Shown here: one piece after another, positions 27,401 through 39,400 of the stretch | Layout: each line of letters starts with the position of its first letter | Numbering within the stretch: position 1 is the stretch's first letter | The notes under the pieces: model-generated | Told to the model about the DNA's origin: nothing | Seen by the model: the letters and a program-made list of their open reading frames with translations, nothing else | The model's database searches: none | Origin: Serilophus lunatus | Lineage: Eukaryota > Chordata > Aves > Passeriformes > Eurylaimidae | Assembly: GCA_013399895.1 (NCBI GenBank) | Contig: VXBA01001856.1 | Span: forward strand, 434,001 to 498,000 | Reading direction: 5' to 3' | Length of the DNA stretch: 64,000 bases | Made by a program: the position numbers and the translations under genes

Positions 27401-30400
27401 CCAAAGCAAAAGAAATAAAACCCCAATATAGTATTGTATACTGGTATGTGTAGCTATATATTGCACACACTACACACTCTGGCATCTCTGTATTTGGGAA
27501 AAAGCATGGGAGGTGAAAGGGCATCAGCCAAATACAAATGCCTTGTCTTAAAAAGCTTTGTGCACTTCTCATTCTGCTTCAAATGTTTAGTTCATGAATA
27601 AAAGCCACAGACAGGCAACTAGAATATCTAACTGAATCAAGCCTTGTCCCTATAAACATACATAAATCTCCCAAACAAACAAGTTTCATTTCAGACCTAT
27701 CTACTAAATTTGCCTCGAGATTATGACTTTTCATCCCCATGATCATCTATGGAAAGGTCAATTCTCCAGGTAAAGAAAGTTTAGAAAACAAACAGCAAAA
27801 ATTATTTCAGGCACTCTGGAAAATCCCCTTATATCTCTACTTTTGAGCACTAAAGACAAATCTTGTGCACAATTATAAGCAGATTCCTCCTAAAATTTGT
27901 TCTAATATTGTTTCTCAGAATATGCTATTTTCAATGTATTTGTGGGGGGTTGGCCCCAGTCACCAGATAATCATCCACAGCCACTCACTCAATCCCTGCC
28001 CAGTGCAATGGGAAGAGAATTGGAAAAGAAAAGCAAGAAGGCAATGGATCAGGACAAAGACAGTTTAATAAGTGAAGGAAAGAGGAACAAAAAATAAAAA
28101 TACCCAAACAAGTGATGCAAATGCACTCACCACCTCCCACAAGCAGACCAACACTCAGCCAGACTCCAAGAAATGGCTGCCTCTCCAAGGTCCACTTTCC
28201 CTCCATTTTTATGCACGATGGTTTTGTGGGATGCAATATCTTTTTGGTCAGTCTGGGTCAGCTGTCTCAGCTGTGACCCTCCTAACTTCCTGCTCAGCCC
28301 CAGCCTGCTCCCTTGGGAAGAGAAAGCTTTGAGACTGTGTGAGCATTGCTCAGCAACAGCCAGAACTCAGGTGTGCCATCAGCACATCCCAAACATGGCA
28401 CCCTCCAGGCTGCTACAAAGAAAAGTATTTCCATTCCAGGAGCCCTAGTATGGCCCATTCTAGTAGGAAATGGAAAACTTCCACTGTGTAGTAACTCATC
28501 TCATGTTGATGCTCCTAGTTCATGTCATGCTCTAGAGCTTACCTCTCTAACTTTAGAATGAACAGAAGAACTTCTGGGAAGATGAATTCCATGAAACATA
28601 AAATCCTGAATGCAGTTATGTTCAAGTGCCTATGGTAAGAACACACACATGCTGCTGTTAACATAACAAAACAATAATAAGTACTGTAGCTGGGCAGCAA
28701 TGACATGATTCTCCAAAACAAGCAACTGAAAATAGTCTTTGACATTATTTCTTACTTAGCTTCTGCTCGGCCCAAATTTTTCCATGCCGGAGGCCTGTTT
28801 TCTTAAACTGATTTTCAAAATTTCAGAATATACAATTAAATCAATTCTCAGAACCTACAAGCACTTCCACATAGTACATAAAAAGTTTTTGGTGTCTGAA
28901 ATTTTGCTCTAGAATTGCTGTGCTGCTGTAATCATGTTTTTGATCATCTCCATGGAAATCCACAAAGATTGGATAAATATTTGAGCTATCAACTATACAG
29001 ACTTGCACATGCTGAGTAAAAGCTTCAATAACTCAGGTAACTGCTGTGTCTATGAAAACCATTGTGCATATGCACAGTTAATCCCTAACAAAGCTGAAGA
29101 CACATTTTCCTTAGGAAAATAATTCCTTAAGGCTTATTTAGGAACTTTCATGAGGTAGAAAAGTCATCTATCTTCCTCACCTTGAAATTCAAAACGATAC
29201 AAACGAATTTTCAAGCATAGTGTTACCTCTATGAATTCTCCTGACACCTTCTTCCAGGCCCTGAAGTAAACTTCTGAAACGTGTTCCATCAAGGATCTGT
29301 ATTAACACATGGAAAACCATTTCAAGCAGCAACCTAACCATTCCTATGTGCAATTCAGAAAGGTAACAACATGAAGCTTTTTTGTATGTACCATTCTTAA
29401 TTCTGTATATCAATATTGTTTTTTAGAAGAAGAAATTATCTTTTTTAAGTCTACGCTGATAATTACAAGGTAACTGTTAATTAACGAACCCAGGCAGTAA
29501 CGAACCATCTTCTGGGAGGAGAGTCAAAATATTGGCATATTCTTTATCATTTGTCTCACAATAAATGCCTTAAATTCTTTATAGAGATGTACAGGTGTAC
29601 ATTAGTCTAACTGAAAGCATTAGAAAGCCTCTGATTTTAATATGAATAATTACTTCTATAATATTTCACTGAATAATTTTTTTTAAAAAATCCATGGTTT
29701 TCATCCAGCAGTGAAATTCTTGGGCTATGACTGATCCTGCAAGTCCCTCCACACTAAAATGCCTGTATACAGAATCCCCCCAAATTAAATTAGAGATTAC
29801 CCATAGGAAAAATAAAAACACCCCACAAAAGAAATGGACCTGCAATTCTCACACAAGCACTGCAGTAACACAGTCCAATTTCTGTCAAAGTCATTTGCTT
29901 TAGCTAATACCAAATAAGCATTTTACTACACCTATAATTGCACATTCAGGCTTGTCAGAGCAGCTATTAAATGAAGCTGCTGAAACAATACAGCAGTTAT
30001 ATTCAGCAGATCTGAAGGTTTCTGGATTCTGATATATTTTATCAATACACTAGGTATATTTAGAGTGAGACAAACAAGATTCTAGCCAAGCTCTTAACCA
30101 TCATTAAGTGCTGTAAACATGATGCATACCTTGGAAAGAACTGCAATTGGTTTTTAACAGTTCCATGTATCATTTTAATGAACTTTACATTCCAGCTGAA
30201 CAAAAAACTTAGGAATCTTCTTCCCTGTGGGGAGAAGAAAAGAGGAAAAACCAAACAGAAGTCAAACCTGAGAGGAATTCCCAATTTAAGAGATACCTCA
30301 TAAATGAGTAAATACAGAGTTTAAAGATCAAAAGAAATTACATCTTTAATTTTAAAAGCATAGGTGAGATGGAAAAAATTCATTTTTCTTAATTTTTGAA

Positions 30401-33400
30401 GAGAATTCACACACTACTCTTATACTGTGGAGAAGACACAAACCAAATAAACACAACGGTGACATATCTGCCTGCACTTTTTCAACTTCCACTCTGTTTT
30501 GGTGGGATCTCAATTAATATTTCATGATGATAAGGGACCACTCAACTCATGACCCTCATCAAGGCCAGAACACCAGAGCTCTGTCCAGTGCAACAACATT
30601 CCAGGATAACAGGAATGGCCACAACAACTCTAACACTGGATATGGAAACATTTTTGAACAAAGCCACAGGGAACAGCTGGGCCACTGAGGAAAATAACTG
30701 TTCTGGTCAGCAAGGACAATCCCTTTGCTGTTGCCACATGAAAGTTGACGTTGCAAACCTGGGGCTGCTTTTGTTCAGGAAAACAGAGACACTTTTTCCC
30801 CCCCCAAATTAGTTTTCTTTCACTTTAGCAGCTCAGAAACAATGATGACAAAGCTGATGAGCAATAGAATTTTGGTGAGAAAAGGCAGTGAAAGGCTGCA
30901 GATGAAGGAAAAAAGCCATTGCTTTTCTGGAATCAGCAAGATCTGCCCATGGAATTGGAGCCTTACAAAGTATCTGTACAGGCAACTTCACTCTGGTTCA
31001 TCTTATAGATGAAGTGAAGGCACTCAGCTTCTGGCACTTTAAAATGTGTAATCAGACATAAGGGTGAGCCAGCTGGAAGGGTCCTTTGTACCTGTCAGCT
31101 TTCTAGCCAAAAATAAACCAGGAAAATTAATAAGGAGATAATTGCAGTAGTGAAGAGAAGACTAGCAGAAGGGCAAAAGGGTCAGTGAACAATAAGCAGA
31201 GGATTCGGAGGCACTTCCACTGAGAGCTGGACCAATAGTTATGTTCATACCTATGACAAATCAGAGAAAATAGAATGCCAGGCACACTTTGAGTTGGAAT
31301 ATCCCAGAGAAGGGGAGAGGGAAGGAAGCATAAAATCAGAAAGCGCCCTTTAATGGAACTGATGGCTTAAACACCTTTGGGTCAAGTGATCTGAAAAAAT
31401 CAAGAACTACAGGCTAAATACAATGTCAAGGTTCAAGTCTACAGGTCTGATGGAATCCTTCCTGTTGTCAACAAGTTGCCTCTATTCAGGAAAAAAAGTC
31501 ACTATCTGCAACTTTGGTGATCTAATATATGTTTAAAGGAGTCCCAGTGGTCATGTCACACTACAACATCCCTGACAAACCAACAGGTCAAGGGAGTCCT
31601 GACCTAGAGCTACTTCCTCAAAAAGCCAAAGATGAGGACAAACCCAAGCTCATCCCATCTACAATCCCAGCAGCAAGACAGAGTATAAAAAGCCAAAAAA
31701 TAGCTTTTAACTTTTTTTTTTGCCTTAGATTTCAAAAGATTGAGCCTGATCCTGAAAATAAGTGCCTCTAATTTAATCTGCTGCTTGTGATCAACAGATC
31801 TGAAAAGATTACTGGTATCAAGATCATGATCCTCAGGATCATGGGAGGTAAACAGGAAAGGTAATAAGACTGAACTTATCGCTTTTGGGGTTAATGAGTG
31901 TTGGGTGTCTGGTGCTGGAGTGCTTGTGCACACAGTACATGTGGCTTAGTCTGCTGCATACACAAACAGAAGGTTAGCAAGGAAGGAGAGAGTACAGCAG
32001 ACTAACCTCCAAAACACAATAACATATGATGTGCAGGGCTTTCCAGCAAACCCCATCTGAACAAGAATATTTTCATAAATCAGAGATATAAATTCAGAGG
32101 ATCACTCCCCTCGTGCAGCCTGATAATAAGCCTCTGAGAAATACTACTCTGTGTTGAATAGCTCAGTCCGGGAAGGCTGAACTCCCTGATCTTGCAACAA
32201 GATATAACAATGCAATTCTGTATCAGTTTAACTGATTTAGGACCAGGATATCCCATTCCTGACCCTTCCCTTCAGCTTTGCCTATGATGAACCAGTCCAG
32301 GCAGTGATCTCTTTGAAAAATAATCATACCATGAGAAAACAGCTACCTCCTTCAATCAACACATGACACAGCTGCTTGAGCATTCAGACTGTGGAAAGGA
32401 AATCAGAAATACCAGCTCATGGCAACACAGGGTCATTGCAACTTGGAGTTACATCAGCATAAGATGCTACAGAGCTACACTCTGGGATAGGTACTCTGAA
32501 AGTTAGGCATTCTTCTCTCGGGAACTTGAGTGAAGTACATTTGGAGTTCTGGCTCAGTGCTGAGTTTCCCAAAACAACAGAGACATGGACATGCTGCAGC
32601 ATGTACAAGGCTTGTACATGAAAACTCTGAAGCTCTTTCAGGGCCTGGAAGCCCTGAAAGAGGAGATGCCCAATTTAGTTCTACCTGCTCTCCTGATGTA
32701 ATCAACAGATCAGGTGCAGAACTGGATCTGGCAACAATTACTCTGGACCTGTCAGCTGTGCCAACAGCCTTTGAGCTTTTTGAAAGGAGGTTTAGGCTGA
32801 CAAACAGATATCAATAACATTAAAAAGGTATTCTCTGAAATTAAGAAAACTCCTCAAGCCCACCCAAAGTTTTCAGTACTCTGAATTGATGCCTGGCTGG
32901 CAATACAAGTATTTTCAGCTGACGAAAAGATTGGACATAAGCATTAAGGTTCTGTATTTGTGAATTGTGGTTTAGATCTTCCAACTTTCTCAAAAATGAA
33001 TGGATAGACTGACAGAATGAAAACTCAACTCCCAGCTGGGAGCTGCTTCTTTCAGTCAGTCCTTGGAGCCAAACAACCAAGGATTCAGGATTAGGGACTT
33101 AAACCACTAATGACCAGAAGCCAGAGCAGAGTGTGCAGCAGGGCACTCTCTGTATCTACCTGGAAACAGATACAGGAAAATGAAAACGTGACAAAATGTC
33201 ACAAGACCAAAAATCACTAGGAGGGAGAAGAGAAAAATCTAAGGCAGAGAACTGAATATGCAAAGCATGCCCAAATCTGTATATTCTTGTGGAGCAAAGG
33301 GGATGTGTTTTGATATGCCAGGAGAAAGATTCAGTATCAAGCCTGATTATTGCCTCTCTTTCCCCTCATATTAAAAGAAAACCAAAACCAAACCATGACT

Positions 33401-36400
33401 TTTATACTGAAGGCTGTGTTTCACCCAAGGATTCAAGGTGCAAACTTCCCTGAGAAAATCTGTGTGGTAATTAACACATATTATTCTAAAAGTCTCACAA
33501 GAAGGAAAAAGTAACTACAAGAATTTGCTTCTGAAGCCTAGATAGCAGATTTATTTTACATATATAATTCCCAATTATTTTCCATGCCAATAGGAATATG
33601 AAATATTAAAACAATGTTCAAATAGAAGAAATAAACTAACACAGAATCAAATATAGGTAAGGCATTTTAAGTACTGTGATACAGAACACTCAGACATACA
33701 CACTTGTTCAAGAGGACAAAAAAATGACCTAAAATGAAATACATCAAGGACACAAAATTAAATGCAAATTCTGACAATAAAGTCTTATCAGCCTTTCCTC
33801 TTCCCACACAGGTTTTGTCTCCTTCCATTCCCAACTCTCACATTGCCTTAGAACAACATCTCGATTTTAGTCAAAACTAAAACATCTTAAAATTTGATGT
33901 GTGAGTAACAAAAAACCCACCAACTTTGTGGCACATATTCAAAGTCTGCACTATCAAACATTTCACCCAATTCATTTGCTCCCCCCATTTTTAAAATGCC
34001 ATATTCCCCTTCTGCCACATTCCTGCAGCAACCTCAGGGCTCATTTTATCCCAGAAGTTCATATATTTCATGAAAGGGAATATATACATTTTAAACATGC
34101 AAGGAGGAGTTAGAACATCGGAGACAATGCCAGCTGGTCTGGCCACCTAACTAGAAAAAAGGCTTGGATATCACCATCCTGGTGCACAAGCACAATCTAA
34201 AAACTACAAAACAGTGACTGCTCACTGAAAGAAATGCATGTAGTCAAATAAAAAAATTTCCATTTTTCTGTAAAGTTGGATTCTTTTTATGCTACTTTCA
34301 AAACAGAGTATGGCAATGCAATCTTCTAAATGGGATCATTTAGAAGGAAAATCATTTTGCTACAGTTATCTGTCTGCAATAAAAGAAAAACTACCATAAA
34401 AGAAGAGAATTAGGATAGGGAATGGTTTTAAGTATTGGGGGACATTCACTGAAAGCAAAATACTTGGTTCTTATGACCTCAGGATGCAAAAAGTGGACTG
34501 AAGATTTAGACAAATATTTTCACACTTTAGTCTGGAATAGAAATAAAGGTGTCTCAAAATGAAACAGAATATCAGCCATTTATAGCCTGGAGTCAAAGCT
34601 AACTTGTCTCGCATTGCTACCTACTGTACTGTGAAAAAAGACAATGCAAAACTATTAAAAGCAACCAAATTTCACTGGCACAAAAGCACAGTAAAATAAA
34701 AGTTTGCTTACCTCTTCTTTCTTGATGTGTTTTACACTCATAAAAGACTGAAGCAACAAGTCCTTGACTTCATCACTCTCCTCTGAATCATAATCAAAAC
34801 AAAGTAATGTCTGATGTAGATTCCACAGACGAACTATATCTGCACCCTGAGAGGAAAGAGTTCCACATTACAGTGTGGAAGGTAGGTAGGTATTGCTTCA
34901 ATGCAAAGGCACGTTTAAAGGACCATAAATAAATAATGAATTTGAAATGCAGTTAGACAGAAGATTTTTAGATTGTTAAATTATGAACACTGGCTTCCAA
35001 CAAATGAAGACATGCTCAAGTACAGAAAGAAAGCTGTCATTTCATGTAAAATATGTTAAAACTATATTAACTATATTATTACAATTCATACAATAAAAGT
35101 GGTTAACATGGAAGAACAGAAGAAATAAGTAAAGGATACATCTATTGAGTTAGTGCCAAAGATCACAGAATCACTAGGTTGGAAGAGACTTCCAAGATCA
35201 CCTAGTCCAACTCTTGCCCTAACACCTCGACTAGACTAGACCATGTCACCAAGTGCCACGTCCTGCCTTTTTTTAAACACATCCAGGGATGGTGACTCCA
35301 CCACCTCCCCGGGCAGACTATTCCAATACTTTATTACTCTTTCTGTAAAAAACTTCTTTCTAATATCTAACCTATACCTCCCTTGACGCAGCTTGAGACT
35401 GTGTTCTGTCAGTTGCTGCCCGGTGGAAGAGACCAACCCCCACCTGACTACAACCTCCTTTCAGGAAGTTGTAGAGAGTGATAAGGTCACCTCTGAACCT
35501 CCTTTTCTCCAGGCTAAAAAAAAACTCCCTCAATCACTCCTCATAGGGCTTGTGCTCCAAGACCCCCACCAGCCTCGTTGCTCTCCTCTGGACACGCTCA
35601 ATCATCTCCGCATCCTTCCTAAACTGAGGGGCCCAGAACTGGACACAGTACTCAAGGTGTGGTCTCACCAGTGCCGAGTACAGAGGCAGAATAACCTCCC
35701 TGCTCCTGTTGGCCACACCGTTCCTAATGCAGGCCAGGATGCTGTTGGCCTTCTTGGCCACCAGAGCACACTGCTGGCTCATGTTGAGCTGGCTGTCAAC
35801 CAGTACCCCCAGGTCCCTTTCCACCTGGGCACTGTCCAGCCACACTGTCCCCAGCTTGTAACGTTGCAGGGGGTTTTTGCGGCCAAAATGCAGGACTCGG
35901 CACTTAGACTTATTGAATTTCATCTTATTGGATACTGCCCAGCTCTCCAACCGATCCAGGTCCCTCTGGAGAGCCCTCCTTCCTTCCAATAGATCAATTC
36001 AAGCTCCCAGCTTAGTGTCATCCGCAAATTTACTGATGAAGGACTCAATACCCTCATCCACGTCATCAATGAATATATTGAACAATACCAGTTCCAGCAC
36101 AGACCCCTGAGGGACACCACTGGTAACTGGCCTCCAGCTGGATGCAGCACCATTCACCATCACTCTCTGGGCCCGACCATCCAGCCAGTTCCTAACCCAG
36201 CAAAGAGTCCTCCTATCCAAGTCACAAGCTGCCAGCTTTTCCAGGAGTATGTATATCACAATCCTCCAAGTGACTTATTCAGTAAGAAAAAAAAAAAAGA
36301 ATTTCAGTCCAGTAATAGAAAAGTTATTTGTAGAAAGAAAAAGACTAACAGAAAATGAAGGTTCCCACAAAAGATGTCTCTATGAGCAGATGAATACAGC

Positions 36401-39400
36401 ACTTAATACCTGAATTATCTATGAGAAAAATTACAGTTAATCACTATTGAAACCTTGGTCATTGGAGTGGACAAAAGAATGAAAAGCTAAAAAAAGAATT
36501 CCAAAACAGAAAAAAAGCAGTTCACTTGTGAAATTGATGCCAAAAATCTTTTAAATTTGTTCTAAGAAGTCAATATTTTACTGGAGGGATTATCTTTCTT
36601 GAATTATTCAGTAATACTCTGAAAAGCAATAGAGCTTCAGCCTACCGTGGCAGCTTTATTCAGGCTTTTCTTCAGCAGAAGGAGAAACAGAGTCTTCCCC
36701 AGAAGCTCCTTCCCTTCCAGTCCCTTCTCCCACCACATTTCACACACACGTTGCATGGCATCCTGTAGGTTTTTTTCAGATGCAGGTAATGCAGGAAAAA
36801 TCCCTACAACAGCAATAAAATAATTGTTTACTGCAATGAACCAAGTTATTCCTGTAAAACAGCAGCCTGTCAGTGCATCAACTCTACCTCACAGTGTCAG
36901 CTGCCTCGTCCTACATTTACACACCTTAATGGCTTATTCTCTCTGGTTTTGGGCAGCTCTGTTAACTGTAATGGTTTGGCCAAGTTTTTGGATCAGTAAT
37001 AATGGAATCTTGAGTTTTGCCTTAAAAATAATACACAGGATAATCAATTTTGCCTTAAAAATAATATAAGAGGATAATCGAAGTTATCTATCCCTGAGTG
37101 AACAGCTGGGAGAAAGAAACTATTTGAAGTTCTGATTTCTAAATTGTGCAGCTCCCTTGATTTTGTCTCCATAAGGGTTCACATCAGTCCCAGCTTCTCT
37201 CCTGTGAGTTCTGTTTCATAGGCCAGTTGGATTTCAGTGAGGTCAAACAAACATTTGTAAAATGCTGTATTCTGTGTAGATAAGTACCCACCATTTAATA
37301 TAAAAGCACATTCCAGAAGAGCTTTGTAGTTTACATTTTCATCCACTGCAGGTATGGAAGCAGCCACAACAGCTGTCACTCCTTGGATCACTGCTACAGT
37401 TTGTTTCTGAAAGAAAACAGAGTTGAGAAAACAATCCTGCAGTTTGTTTTGGAATCAGAGGATAATTTTAACAAAAAATGAACTTTTGCAACAGACAGCA
37501 AAGCTCAATTGTTATTATGCTTCCAGGAGTACACTGGCATCCAAAAGCTATCAAATAAGAGGCAAAAGAATAGATTTTTAAAGCACACTTGTTTCGAAAA
37601 GTTTGAAAAGGCCTTTCAGCTCCAGCTAGCAGAGAACTCTGTGACTGTACTTGTGTATCCACTCCTCCACTAAAACCCCACCAACAACAAACCCACTGAA
37701 GCACAAATCCATTCCAGAGCTAAAAAGACCCTAACAAGCAGGGTGTTGTGCAACCTGGAAATCTGTAGATCTGATCACTTTTGATCTATATTTGTGGAAG
37801 GGACATCCAGATCTACATTTCATGATCTCCATTCAGTAAAATGACACAATAAATCAGGTAGTGAATTTCTTATAGCATATGCCAGGCACTCAAGGAACAT
37901 TTGCAGTATCAACATTAATTTACTGAAATAAGACGCACAAAAAACCTATTCAACTCTGCTGAGAAAACTAAGTCACATCTTTCATCGCTCAAATTGTCAG
38001 CAATTGGTCTTTTATAGTATTGACCAATCATAAGTTCACCCTAACCCAAACCAAATTAAGTCAGATCAAAAATGGACAGGGAGGTGACGTCTGAAACTCA
38101 TCTTATTTGAGAAGTCTTGCATGCTTTCAGGTGCTACAGAAATACTCCATTTTCTTTCCCCCAAAATATGAAATACTCGTTGTATTTTTATTTTACAAGA
38201 CTCTTACAATTTCTGGGGTCATCTCAGCTTCCATGTTGTCCTCACTCTCTCCATCTCCAGTCACCCGCCAGGTTTCCACAGGGTTCTCCACCAAGCTCTG
38301 TGCCAACAGCCCCGTCAGTCTCTCCCATAGCACCTCCTTCTGCTTCCTGGGCAGCTCCTGAAGGAGCTCGTTCAAGTCAAAACGATCGAACGTGTTTTTC
38401 TGGGAACGGTCAGAAGACACCACACAATTCCACCTGAGTGAAATGGCTCATGTTTCACCATCATGTTTCCTAAAATTAATGGTGTTTTCTACATTAAGGA
38501 ATAACTTGCAGTTATACAGATAAAATACCTTCTGGAAGTTGTATTTTTTTTGAAAATAGCATAAGACATTCCTGCTACTTAGGTCTTTATTGTGAAGAGA
38601 CACAATGAAACTGCCAGCACCAAAGGTGGGGAGGCAGCTGGCTGGGAAAGGGAACACACAGAGAAAAGATGAGGAGTCAAGAGAAGTACAGAAGATTTCT
38701 GAGGTGGAGTTTGCAATACTGAAGAGAAGGTTTACTGGACCAAAAACACCTCAGAGGAAAAAAGCAAAATGTCCATGATCCTGAAATAAAAATATTTTTT
38801 GCTTGAAGATGCCCTAAAAAACAAGACTCAAAAAGAAAAACTGGAAGGCAAACAGAAAATTGGAAAATAATGAGAGGAGCAGCAGTAAGTATTAAAAAGT
38901 TCCCAGAGGGGTATGAGAAGGAAGATCCTGTTACATATTTATAAGAGAATTTCTATCCTATTCTATAGCTGGAAACAAATACAATAACCTAAAAGCCTCC
39001 CAGGGAGTTCTGCAGCCCTCTACTTCAAACAAACCCAAAAGACAGGATATTAAGATTGCACTGTTTTGAACAAAAAGAATGAATTCATAATAACACTAGA
39101 GCTTTCAGCTCTTTCTTTGGGATGATAAGAGATAGAATTACTCAAAAATCTATAAGGGAAAAGAATGACACTGAATGACAGTCATACCCATCATTCCTAT
39201 TTTTCTGCCTAATAATATATTTTCTTGAATTGGAAGGAGATTTAATGGAAAAAAATTAACAGCACCTGATAAAGACCTCAATGAACAGCATCACAATATG
39301 ATAATACTTTTTAAAGATTACAAAGGAAGAAAGTGAAAAGCCTTGAAGGAAAATGTGCAAACCCCAGAATTTTAGAAGACACAAATGAAACAAAACAGGG

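Noticed and set aside
32475..32817. Overlapping 63-95-residue frames on both strands across the triple hairpin
   Set aside because: Palindromic sequence tends to be open on both strands together; no start context, splice sites or family similarity.
35393..35992. 199-residue plus-strand open frame
   Set aside because: Antisense of the CR1 reverse transcriptase gene; no protein family signature of its own.
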